64,000 bases of DNA from Terramyces sp. JEL0728 (taxonomy: Eukaryota; Chytridiomycota; Chytridiomycetes; Rhizophydiales; Terramycetaceae): assembly GCA_027603945.1 (NCBI GenBank), contig JADIIU010000037.1, forward strand, positions 1 through 64,000, in the 5' to 3' direction. Below, in pieces: positions 21,603 to 33,447 of the stretch. The notes under the pieces are model-generated. The model saw only the letters and a program-made list of their open reading frames with translations, did no database searches and had not been told where the DNA came from. Positions within the stretch are counted from its first letter, which is position 1. Each line of letters starts with the position of its first letter. The translations under genes and the position numbers were made by a program.

Positions 21603-21766
21603 ATGGAACAAGTACAACCCGCTTAACATAGATTTTTAAACAGAATATGGAGTATTTATTACTAAAGATCACCCTTGGAATGGAAAAGAAGAGCATACAC
21701 GATCTATTACAAATGGAGAAGGATGGATTTGATTTCAAGAAATTATTACAGGAAAGGCTTCAATAA
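21603..21766 (+). CDS. Tiny orphan-family protein, two exons
   Basis: 47 aa after removal of a 20-nt intron at 21612-21631 (GTACAACCCGCTTAACATAG). First exon is only ATG GAA CAA. Product MEQIFKQNMEYLLLKITLGM then EKKSIHDLLQMEKDGFDF, matching the first block of the DVLxATRL family (helix pair), with the closest match to the 29799 member (DLLQMEKDGFDF versus EILQLETQGYDF). The C-terminal block is missing, so it is a truncated member or a decaying copy. Confidence 0.55.
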
Positions 21767-22146
21767 TTTTTAACTTAATATAAATTTAATACTTTTGCAC
21801 TTTGGAGTGCTATTTGGATCAAGATTTAACCGCAGATGCTCTGATGAATCAAACCAATCTGTTGCCGCATCTGTAGTAGAGGCAGCTCTGTGAATTGACT
21901 TTATAGATCCTGCATCTCAAAGAAATGCGGTACCAGAGAATCTGTGTTTTGAGTCGATTTTTATGGAATATCTGATCACCAAGTGCTGAGATAATTATTT
22001 TCAAATGGAGATAATTATTTCCAACTGGCCATTATAACTTCAGCCGCATGCTCTACCATTTCTCTATCCCTTGAAAAACTTGGCTGTAACTTTATATTTT
22101 GCCGATCAAAAGGTTTCAAAAGAGGGGAATAGAACCAGCCACCATA
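21767..22146. other. Intergenic with a 20-bp tandem duplication
   Basis: No gene supported. Contains the short tandem repeat at 21988-22027 and ends at the fimbrin TATA box. Confidence 0.45.
21988..22027. repeat. 20-bp imperfect tandem repeat (two copies)
   Basis: GAGATAATTATTTTCAAATG is followed directly by GAGATAATTATTTCCAACTG; 17 of 20 positions agree. It lies about 160 nt before the fimbrin ATG and may be a chance duplication or a regulatory element. Confidence 0.6.
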
Positions 22147-22154
22147 TATAAAAG
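22147..22154 (+). promoter_or_regulatory. TATA box of fimbrin gene
   Basis: TATAAAAG 34 nt before the ATG at 22189. Confidence 0.6.
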
Positions 22155-22188
22155 GCGAAATTTTAAATTCAAGAGATCACAAACAATA

Positions 22189-24825
22189 ATGTCAGGATTT
22201 CGAGATTTTAATCAAGCACCATTAGGAAAGGAAGTAAAGACGCTTGGGAATTCATTAGATGAGGATGACTGGGAAACTGACGATACTCCAGTTGGAGATA
22301 CTGCTCCAAGTGAAGCATTGCAAGTAAAGAGACCGTCAAATGCATCAAACAGAAATAGCGTCCATCAAGAAACCAGAAGCAGTGTAACTAATTCACCTTT
22401 CTTGCAATCCACAATTAACTCAAACAACTACCAGCAAGAAACTAGGACCAGTGTTTCTAATTCGCCTTTCTTACAGTCTGGTATTAATTCAAACAATTAT
22501 CAGAGTCATCAAGCACCGGCAGTTCAAAGACTAAGCGCAGCCGAAAAACCAAATAACATGCAGAAAATGACTCCTGCTGTGCCGGAATTACCGAGAACTA
22601 CTCCAATCTTACAGCATAGCGCTCCTTCATACACTGCAAATACCTATTCTCCTCCAGTTGCATCTGTTCCAAAACCGGCACCAACAACCTATCAACTCCC
22701 GCCAAAACCAGTCATTCCACAGCCAGAACCTGTTCCGCAAAGGGTATCTGTAACAAAGCCTATAATGTAAGTTGCAACCGCGAAACGTGGATTAAAAGTC
22801 ACGGGTTTCTAACAAATAGACACGCCAATTTGCCAACTTCAATTCCTGTCTCATTATCGAAACCTTTGGAAACATTTGAATCAGAACAAAATTATAAAAA
22901 CAATATGGGAATCAATACAGTTAGTTTAGCATCAAAATATCCATACTTTACAGCCTCCGAAATTGCTGCTTTCCACCAACAATTTGCAGCTTCTGATAAA
23001 GATAAATCAGGTATCGCGTAATTTAACAATAGACCGTATTCATCCTACCGAATTATCTGCTATTGCTACTAAAGCTGGAGAAAGCGCTCAAGCGGTTATC
23101 TCTAAAATCGCGCAATTATCGCTCACTAACGATGCAGGATTAGTAACCTTTGAAGGTTTCTTGACTGCAGTCTCTGATGTGCGTAAAGAAAAGGGAGCAT
23201 CTCATGTTGGCCATAGAGATGACAAAAAGATTGTTTTACACGGACACATGGAAAACACTACGCACACCATCAATGAGGACGAAAAGGAATCTTTCACTAT
23301 CCACATCAACCAACAACTTGGCTCGGATAAATTATTGGCGTCGAGACTGCCTATCGATCCAAAATCAATGCAAATCTTTTCTGAATGCAAAGGTAATCCA
23401 TTTTAATGTAGATGGTTTGCTTTTAGCAAAACTTATCAACGACTCTGTCCCTGGAACTATTGACGAACGTGTATTGAACGTCAACAAAAAATTAAACGCC
23501 TTCCAAATGACTGAAAACAATAACGTCGTAGTTAATAGTGCCAAGGCTATTGGCTGTTCCGTTGTCAACATTGGGGCTAACGATTTGATTGAAGGAAGAG
23601 AACACTTGATTTTGGGGCTAATTTGGCAAATCATCAAAATTGGTTTGCAAGCAAATATCGATATCAAGGTTCATCCTGAATTGTTCAGATTGCTGCTTAA
23701 TGGAGAAAATCTCGAAGATTTCCTCAAATTACCAGTTGAACAAATCCTGTTGAGATGGTTCAACTACCACTTGGGAAAAGCTGGCCACAAACGAACTGTA
23801 AAGAACTTTGGGTCTGATGTAAAAGATGGTGAAAACTATACGATCCTGTTGAATCAATTAGCTCCAGCCCAATGTTCAAAGGCCCCATTGCAAACCTCTG
23901 ACTTGTTGCAAAGAGCCGAACAGATTTTGCAAAATGCAGACAAAATTGGATGTAGAAAGTATATCTCTCCTAAAACTTTGGTAGAAGGAAACCAAAAATT
24001 GAACTTTGCATTCGTTGCTCACCTGTTCAACACTCATCCTGGACTGGAAAAATTGACTGAAGCTGAAATGGCTGGATTAGATAGCAGCTTGTTTGATTCT
24101 GAAGGTGATCGTGAAGCTAGAGCATTTGCATTATGGCTCAACTCATTAGGTGTTGATCCATTCGTCAACAACTTGTTTGATGATTTGACAGATGGTCTCA
24201 TTCTTTTGCAAGCAATTGACAAAGTAAAACCAGAGTTTGTTGATTGGAAAAAAGTAAACAAACCAGCCCCAATCGCTTCTAAATTCAAAAAAGTAGAAAA
24301 TTGCAACTACGTAACGATCTTGGGCAAGGCATTAAAGTTCTCCCTAGTTGGTATTGGCGGTTCTGATATTGTTGACGGAAACAAGAAACTCACACTTGCT
24401 TTGGTATGGCAATTGATGAGAGAGCATATTATCCAAACTTTGAAAACCTTGTCGCAAGGCGGTGTTGAAATCACAGATAATGATATGATCAACTGGGCCA
24501 ACCACGCTGTAAAGAACAATGGAAAGCACTCCACTATGGCTAATTTCAAAGACTCATCGTTGAAGAACGCTGTGTTCTTCCTTGACCTGTTGAACGCAAT
24601 TAAGCCAGGTATTGTCAACTATGAGCTCGTTTCCAAGGGCGATACAGGTAATCCTCATTAATATTAGAAGAATTGTCTAAATTGAATGCCAAATATGCAA
24701 TCTCTATTGCTCGTAAATTGGGTGCTACCATTTTCGTATTGCCAGAAGATATCGTTGAAGTCAAGCCAAAGATGATCTTGACCTTTGTTGGTACTTTGAT
24801 GGCACTTTCCAAATCCTTGAAGTAA
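22189..24825 (+). CDS. Fimbrin/plastin with proline-rich N-terminal extension
   Basis: 840 aa from five exons; introns 22767-22819 (53 nt), 23011-23032, 23393-23411, 24648-24667. Fimbrin cross-links actin filaments. Residues 1 to about 215 are a disordered extension not found in ordinary fimbrins: acidic DEDDWETDD, two imperfect 23-26 residue repeats ([15 protein letters not shown] and [15 protein letters not shown]), then proline-rich [14 protein letters not shown]. An EF-hand pair follows ([10 protein letters not shown] is the first loop, split by an intron), then four CH domains in two tandems (e.g. [74 protein letters not shown]). The extension could bind SH3 or EVH1 proteins (inference). 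Confidence 0.93.
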
Positions 24826-24950
24826 GAATAAATTTTTCACTTTTTGAATGATGTAATATCCAGCACGCTTGTTTATATATCCTGGTAACTTTTAGACTTG
24901 TGCAACATCTCGTGAGCAGCCGCGATCCATTGGTGGCTTTTTGAAAAACA

Positions 24951-26300
24951 ATGAGGAAATTTGACTTTTTAATGATTGAGCAACCATTCGTCCTATACCG
25001 CAAGCGCTTCTTCATAGCATTCGTGGTGGCCATGGCCAACATCGCCAACGCAACACAGTGGTCGTCATTTGGCTCAATCACCCCATCCTCGGAAAAGTAC
25101 TATCAAGTATCTTCGTTCGCAATCAACTTTCTATCGATAATCTACTTTATACTCTTTGTACTGATTAGTCCAGTTTCAAGCTGGGTTCTGGACACCAAAG
25201 GAACCAGAGCTTCGATATTTGTTGGAGTGTTTTTGACGTTCCTTGGGTCTCTCATAAGGGTAATTGGGGATTTTACTGGTGGAATTACGAAATATATTTT
25301 GTGTTTTATGGGGCAGGTGCTGTCTGGATCTGGACAACCTTTCCTGCTTGATGGTATTGATATGCTCTAATTTAGCTCCAACAAAAGTGTGCGCCTTGTG
25401 GTTTGGGCCCAATGAAAGAACGATGGCCAACTCTGTTATGTCACTCGCACAAACCCTTGGATCCATTATCGCACTGGCCCTTGGTCCTGGAATCGTTTCT
25501 GACTCTGACCCAAATACCTTTTTGTATTATGTAAGTGTTTACTAATGCAGAACCTGATTATTTTGGGGATTTCGTTTATTCCAGTAGTTCCAGCGCTCTG
25601 GGTTGAGGATAAACCAAAAACCCCACCTTCTCATTCAGCTGATATCGCTCCAATTACTTTCAAGGAAGGTTTGAAACGATTATTCTCTACGAGACAGTTT
25701 GTATACTTGTTTGTGATCCTCACAGCAATGTTGGGGATGTTTAACGCTTATATCACTTTGATTTCCAATTACGTTACACCCTTTGGATATTCAGAGTCTG
25801 ACGCTGGCAATTTAGGCGTAGTGACAATCGTAGTTGGGATTGTATCTGCAGCCGTTATTGGTCCGTACTTGGATTTCTCAAAGAATCATGCAATGGTTTT
25901 AAAGATCTGCTGCTTTGTTACAACAGCCGGTTCAATCTTGTGTTTTATTGGATGCCAGCCAGACAGTCTATATTTGTGGTATATTGGATCTGTGTTGTTT
26001 GGATTAGGCGGGTTTCCTATTGTCCCGATGGTTCTTGAATTGGGGGTTGAAGTAACCTTTCCCATCGATGAAGGGACATCTGCAGGGTTCCTCTTACTGG
26101 GCGGCAATGCTGGAGGGATATTCTTTTTGTTTGTATCTAATGCACTTTCCTTTGATGGCAATTTGAAATATGGGGTATTGCTGTTGGTTATTGGCGCAGG
26201 AATAGCGGCTGTCACATCTTTATTCTTCAAGAATGAAAACAGAAGGAACAAGGAAGATGTGGTCAAGGAAGAAGCGAATGAAAATGCTGTACAAACATAG
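24951..26300 (+). CDS. SLC49-type major facilitator transporter
   Basis: 435 aa, three exons; introns 25354-25375 (22 nt) and 25531-25550 (20 nt). Twelve-helix MFS protein of the FLVCR/DIRC2 group: the signature PTKVCALWFGPNERTMANSV sits after helix 4 with GQPFLLDA before it, as in SLC49. Animal members move heme, choline or ethanolamine; substrate here unknown. A cytosolic loop (PKTPPSHSADIAPITFKEG) divides the two six-helix halves and the tail is charged (NENRRNKEDVVKEEANEN). It follows fimbrin by 125 nt on the same strand. Confidence 0.88.
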
Positions 26301-26392
26301 AATAAAGTAGAATAAAGGTTCCGATAAGAGTTTTGTGCTCGGAAATATCTGGATTGAGCATGAGATCAATTCATTGACTAGTATTATATTAA

Positions 26393-29172
26393 TTAGGCTC
26401 TTCTAATGGATGTAATTACACCAATTGCTATGGCGCGTCCATCTTGCTGCAGCGTAAATCTTCCCAGCTCTGGAAACTCGGTAAAGGTATCTAAACAAAC
26501 AGTTTGCAAGTTTACTAACTCAACTACTGCAACATCGTCATGCACCAGGTATCGAGGACGTTCTTGAAGTACTTTACCAGTATGCGGATCTAATTTTTGA
26601 ATCAGCCTTGTAATCTGACAGTAATTGGTCAATGTTGAGGTAAGCATTTGCAGCGCTGTTTTCGACACCAACTTTCCTGGAATCGGAAGTATAGTTAAAA
26701 TCGCTATAAACGAAGAGATGTCGACTGCTGGCCCCCTTTTTGGATTGGATATAACCATTCTTGTAGTAATATTGGCATTCATGAGAGGTAAGCGCACTCT
26801 AATGAATCCCTGATGATACTTGTTTACTGTCGTGTATGGAACGCCGTCGTTGGAGTGGATAGATTCTACTTCTGTAACAATTGATCCAGGGTTTAGTTTG
26901 ATCTTCATTCCAGTTGTGAGAGTCCCATACATGATTCTTCCAAAAATTGTGGTTCCAGTAGCGTCAGCAACCACTTTCTGTATTGGCAGCCGCAAGGGTT
27001 TGTTATTGTCAGATACAATTTCAACCGAGTTGACCGCTTCCTTGAGCGACAGGCCGTGCGAAGGCTCATAAAAAGTATCAGCTTTCCATCCGTGATACCA
27101 AGGCATTTTCGATGAGCTGCGCAGGATATTTTCGCTCGTTAGTCCAGATACAGGCACAAACGGGCACGATTGAGGGAAATACCCGATTATAGACAAGATA
27201 TTCTTAAATTTCATCTGAATGTCAGTGAAAACAGTCTCCGAATAGTTACTCTCGTCCATTTTGTTCACAACAATAATCAAACGATTGATTCCCAAGTGTT
27301 TCGCCAAAAGTAGTTGTTTCCTGGTTTCGCTTCCGGGGTGGTCTTCTAGTTCGAATTGATCCAAGTTTGGAGAAATCAAAATGAGTGCAAAATCAGCCTG
27401 CTGTTAAATATAATTACAATTGAAGCACCAGTAACTAAATTTCTCAAAAATCCATTGTGTCCAGGAGTATCATTGATCGCTACAGTGTACTTTTCCGTCT
27501 TGAATTCCCAAGTGGCAATTCTATCTTCTCCAGAAACCCAAGCCTGTTCCATAGTAGATTTAACAGCTTGTCCTGTGACCAGATTGGCAGCAATCACCTT
27601 GGTGTCATCACTTGGATTAACAAAAACACTTGCCCATTCATTAAACTTCCTATTAGTGAGGATTTCCCAGTTTGATTTGCGCCTAGAATAATCAGATTAG
27701 CAACTCTCTCCTCATCTCCATCGCTTAACTTTGGAGTTTTGGTTTTGGGGTTTTGAGGAGCTCCAAACTTGAACACCATGTTACTGTTGAGGTTGTTTTT
27801 GATTTCCGGTGCTAGATTAAACCCGTCAAGGTCCATCTTTGAGACATAAACGTTGTTTTGTTTGCACTTGGCATGAGTTTGTTGAAGGGTATCCATTATT
27901 TGGTCTTTCCAAATTTGCTCGTCTCCTATTTCCTGTTTCATTGGAAGTTCTCTAAAAAGCGTATTATTAATGTTTGCAATAGAAACATAGTTTCTGTTGA
28001 TTCCAAATTCAATTCTAAATCGTTCCTGATTGATGTAATTTGCATCCTTCAAGAATCTAGCGCAATATTTCTCCCAAAACTTACTCCACGAACATTTTGA
28101 CTTTGAAATCCCCAATTCTTGGAATAAATATCCTGCTGCAGTATCTTGCGTCATCTCGGAAATTTCATTTACAACCGACATTACACTCATACCTAAATGA
28201 ATACAAATGTACCAGCTACGATATTCTTTTTCTGCAATGGTGACTCTCCAGGCTTGGCTAATTTGAATGAAGTTTCATTCAGTTTGGATACCATGTCAAC
28301 CACAGACAAAATGGAGGGACGGTTGAATGGTTCTGGGGCAATGGCCTTTAGTATAATTTGCAACAAATTTCTATCTGTCAAATGCTCCTTCAAAAAGTCT
28401 TCCTTTCCTTCAAAAGTCTTTGGAGTTCCATTCCACATGAATGGAAAGTTTTCCAGCATGACAATATGAATCAACATGCTCCCAAACGCAAAGATATCAT
28501 ATTTGTTGGTTTTCTATGTTAATAGCAATGTACCGAATTGGATTTCTTTGATTCTGGAGGCACATAACCTGGTGTCTGAAAAACTCCAGTTACGGACCCC
28601 TCCTTGAGCACAGACCCAAAATCGGATATCTTTGCCTGAAGTTTATTGTTATGATAATCCAGCAACACGTTTTCTGCTTTGATATCCAGGTGCACATATC
28701 CCTTTCTGTGAATATATTCGATCCCTTTACAGGCCATTAGCATTATCCCTGCTCGCTGCTGAAGAATAACGCTTCTTTTCTTGATGAATTCCGGCTCCAT
28801 TGCGTCCAGTTTGCTTTCCTTGACAATATACTGTCCCAGTGTACCTATTATTAGCGTCGGTCTACCCCAGTTCATCCACTCCATGAATAAACAGGATCTT
28901 GGGACAGAGACTTTATCCTCTTCCTCCGGCAAGGTAATGGAAGCGCCATGCAAGAACACAATTGCTGCTACAGTGTATTCTGAAGTCAACTCCTTCATCA
29001 TTTTGTATTCCCTTAAAATAATATCTTCATGCTTTGTTTGCGTAGCTACTTTTGCAACAGCTTCCCGTCCTGAATAAATCGCATAATAGACTTGTCCGCA
29101 GCCGCCTCTGCCTGCTAATCTCTTATTAATGCTTAGGGCAATGTTTGCCAGCAATGAATTTGATTTGTCCAT
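26393..29172 (-). CDS. Protein kinase fused to eEF1A-like GTPase
   Basis: 895 aa from five exons; introns 28514-28533, 28193-28212 (20 nt), 27598-27629 (32 nt), 27398-27417 (20 nt). Residues 1-300: kinase domain with glycine loop GRGGCGQVYYA, Lys41 in AVAKVA, catalytic loop YVHLDIKAENVLL, DFG in ISDFGSVLKEG, PGYVPPE, and GSMLIH/NRPS in the C-lobe. Residues 315-475: unknown linker (SWSKFWEKYCARFL, INQERFRIEFGINRN). Residues 478-895: eEF1A/eRF3-class GTPase: P-loop GANQTGKSS (altered), DTPGHNGF, VVNKMD, then domain II with the eEF1A-type MPWYHGWKAD and KPLRLPIQKV, and domain III ending LGRFTLQQDGRAIAIGVI. The junction intron keeps frame; otherwise stop and next ATG are only 2 nt apart. Switch I lacks the usual ERGITID. 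The first ATG in frame is 29172. Role unknown. Confidence 0.85.
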
Positions 29173-29798
29173 CGTCAGCTTTTTTGAAAACTCCGCCCAA
29201 GAAAACCAAGCCGAAAAGAAACAATGAAACACTTTGAAACTCAAAAATAAAAGTATTTCTGGTCAATTTAAAGTGGTTGAAGGATGAATTTAAAGTTGTT
29301 GTTGAATTTTATCACCCATTACTGTCTGAGCGAAATTAACCGAAAGAAAATTGTTGATTGACTCACATGGTCAAAAGTCCCGAAAATAAAGTCATATTGA
29401 TACGATTTCTAATAAAGTTGAATGCTCATCTGTAATAAAACCCAATATTATTGTGTCACGTACCAACAAAGCCTGTAATTATCAGCAAGAAGCATCAACA
29501 GTTACCCGCACTCCTAGAAATATCTCGGAAGTCGCATAATTTCAATTGAATATTAATTTCCTGTGCAATTCGCTATTTATTCTCTACGACTGTTTGCCGG
29601 GTGGTGGATCAAAACTCGGTGCTTTCTCTTACAATCTAGACGTCAATAAAACAGCTAGTTAGATTCAAAACAATCACAAATGTCCGGCCATTTATTGATG
29701 TAGTACTTCATGCATCATTGGAAAGGGTCCTTTTCTGGTTTCCAAAAACAGACAATACGGGAAATAAGAGTGATAAGTGAAAAACGCCTTACCAAAAT
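29173..29798. other. Intergenic between divergent genes
   Basis: No gene seen. It should hold the promoters of the kinase-GTPase gene (minus) and the orphan gene at 29799 (plus); no convincing TATA box was noticed for either. Confidence 0.4.
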
Positions 29799-30029
29799 AT
29801 GTCTAAACGGAACAATCTATCTCACACTGTAAAATGATTCTAACATTAGAAAATCATCCAATTACCCGACCTACTTCAGTATGCAATGCTCAAAGTATCA
29901 TTGAATCTTCAAAACCTGACTATCCATGAAATCTTGCAGCTAGAAACACAAGGATACGATTTCGGGAAGAAATACGAAGAGATTAAATCGGTTTCTCCTG
30001 ATGTCCTACTTGCGACTATGTTGAATTAG
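29799..30029 (+). CDS. Small orphan-family protein, two exons
   Basis: 69 aa after removal of a 21-nt intron at 29829-29849 (GTAAAATG...CTAACATTAG). Without the intron the frame is broken by TAG. Core LQYAMLKVSLNLQNLTIHEI, then LQLETQGYDFGKKY and the C-terminal VSPDVLLATMLN. Both blocks of the DVLxATRL family are present, so the family is not confined to the 6-10 kb cluster. Product unknown. Confidence 0.7.
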
Positions 30030-30497
30030 CGTTTGCAAATATATCATGTTTTTCATTTCATCTACCCGAATGCTCGTTAGTCGTCCATCAAGACATAACT
30101 ACTCAAATATACAGCTCTAAACTTCTCGTAGCTCAATTCCGAGTGATAACCTACTCTATCCAAGCGATGGATGGAATGGTTGAGTAGCCGAATTCATCGT
30201 CGCGAGAGTTGCAATGTGCAACAGCTAATAAAGGAATTATTATGCTCTGATATACCAGTATTCCCATTTTCAATAAATTTTTGACCCCATTGAGGGAAAT
30301 ACAAGCAGTTTCCATATGCAGATTAAAACGGTCATTTGCTGTTAAGACGAAAAAATTAAAAATAAGGATAACTTGAGAAACTTGTAAATTTCAATTCCAG
30401 ATTGGCAACCAAGCCATTTTATAGATGGCTACTCATCTGGAAAACAGTATCTCGAGTTTTACGTGGAGGCAAAAGGAATTTTGTTTCACAAAAATAA
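30030..30497. other. Intergenic, nothing recognised
   Basis: Only very short frames; no promoter motif, RNA gene or repeat seen. Confidence 0.4.
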
Positions 30498-31028
30498 ATG
30501 GCATTCATTATTTATTTAGAACCAAATGGAATTTTAAAGCAATACTGTCTGGATTACTTCAACTCTACTCTATCAATACCTAACGAAGCCCATCAGTATC
30601 CACCCCATATATCACTGACTGGGTTTTTTGAGGCTGATATGGAAATTATTTCTGCAGTAATTGATGAAATTAAAGCAAATATTCACCAGTTAAAGCCGCC
30701 TACATTCTACCCGCCAATTAAAACCACAAAAAGTATTATAATCCCAACTGTATTTGCCGGTGAAACACTGATCAGCTTGAAAAGCATATTTCCAGAAATA
30801 AGGGTAAAGCGTATGGATCATATATCCCTTGCCTATCTGAACCATGGGATTAAATCAAGGGAGTTCAACGGTGCTGAATTGGAGGAGCTACTTGCTATAG
30901 CGAGCCAGACATGGACTGATATTAGAAATCAAGAATGGGACTTGGTTGTTTATGATGTCGTTAAAAGCATTGATTTGTTGCAGCGCCACCAATTCAAGGA
31001 GCTTACTAGATGGACATTGTCAGAATAA
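30498..31028 (+). CDS. 2H phosphoesterase-superfamily protein
   Basis: 176 aa, single exon. Two HxS motifs spaced as in 2H enzymes: PPHISLTGFF near residue 34 and MDHISLAYL near residue 109, the paired catalytic His residues that act on 2',3'-cyclic phosphates or similar bonds. The flanking strands (MAFIIYLEP at the start, WDLVVYDVV near the end) fit the duplicated fold. Comparable in size to plant/yeast cyclic phosphodiesterase and to LigT-like proteins. Substrate cannot be told. It ends 150 nt before RAD51 on the same strand. Confidence 0.8.
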   Translation: MAFIIYLEPNGILKQYCLDYFNSTLSIPNEAHQYPPHISLTGFFEADMEIISAVIDEIKANIHQLKPPTFYPPIKTTKSIIIPTVFAGETLISLKSIFPEIRVKRMDHISLAYLNHGIKSREFNGAELEELLAIASQTWTDIRNQEWDLVVYDVVKSIDLLQRHQFKELTRWTLSE

Positions 31029-31178
31029 ATTAGCTGTACTTATTTGTTGTCAATCGGCAGATTATAGCAGTAGAATTATTTCTGCACCTGGGTGAAATTA
31101 GTTCTATTCTCGTTGAAATCATCCAATCAATGGATTAATCAGTGACTCGAAATTTTTGTCCGAAATCTACTAATCTCA

Positions 31179-32300
<1,122 letters not shown>

Positions 32301-33447
32301 ATAAAGTTTTCAGTGTACTTTTTCTCAGAAATAGTCCTCTTTTTGTGCCATAATAAGAGTCCATGTTGGTTCGAAGCCTAATTGTTCTACTTGGCTATTA
32401 CTGCGATCATTCCAGGCAGCAAAAACAACTTGCCCAATCAGAGCACTATAAACGGCAGTGATTGCTGCGCAACGCCAAGAGGTTAAAGTTCATTGAGAAT
32501 TAATTTTGCCGCTGATTGAATGAATTTGATTTGTGCTGATTTGATCAAATCAGTTCATCTTCAAAAGACCATCAATGTCCGATATCAATGGTAACACAAA
32601 GAACAAATCTACTGCTCTGTGGTTTCAAAAGTAACATGAGATCATTCTTACTAGATCATTCATGTACTTGGCTTCACTGATAATTCAAAGCAAATTAACA
32701 ATGGAACAACAGAGCCCGCCTGATTTGATTAGCCTGATAATCAGGGATCTCGTTTGTCACATTCACTGCCACCAAACTGATATCATCAACATGAAACGAA
32801 CGACATTCCAGGAAACACTACTGGTTACAATACATCTCTAGTTGGGGTTGCTATTACTTGCGGTTCGTTGAAGCCAGAGTATTAGTTGGTTCATGTGAAT
32901 AAAACTGTGTGTAACCATCCTCTTTAGGCTTCCAAATCGGAAGTGCCAACGTAGGGCGGAGAAAGGAAAAACAAGTTTCTGAATACAGTAGTGCCAATTT
33001 TCAGCTGTGATATAGCTGGCGGACCACTAGTATTCTCCCTTTTCATTTTATTTAATTTTGGGGTAATGTTAATAATGGGCTTGACACTGCCACCTTGATT
33101 CAGTAATCAATCAAAAGATTGATCCTCAATGTGAAACTCGAGACCCATCACAAGATCTTTTCTGTTATCATTTACCTTCAAATAGCGCACAATATGGCTA
33201 TTACTGCCTCGCTATTCCATCGTATGTGATTTTGCAATGATGGCTTGACAGCTATTTAAAACATTTTACATGGAGCCCACTGTGTCCAATAGTGCCTGCG
33301 GAACTTTATGCGATTTGATTGGCCAGATCGTAATCTTTGAATCGTTTCACCTGATTGCGCCTCTTGGCCAAACCGAAAATGGAAATAATAATTTGGTCGG
33401 GGCTCTTAGATGATGATAAAAAGACAACATTTCCCTACCGCAGTTAA
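32301..33447. other. Intergenic, 1.15 kb
   Basis: No gene supported. A 48-codon ATG frame at 32701-32847 (MEQQSPPDLISLIIRDL...) has no TATA or homolog and is not called. Presumably includes the upstream region of the GATA gene. Confidence 0.4.

Noticed and set aside
23177..23406. Extra reading frames over the fimbrin EF-hand region
   Set aside because: Shadow frames; the EF-hand/CH frame is the conserved one.
28190..28195. Kinase and eEF1A-like GTPase as two separate genes 2 nt apart
   Set aside because: A 20-nt GT...AG segment covering the kinase stop joins the two reading frames exactly; separate genes would need a bicistronic mRNA.
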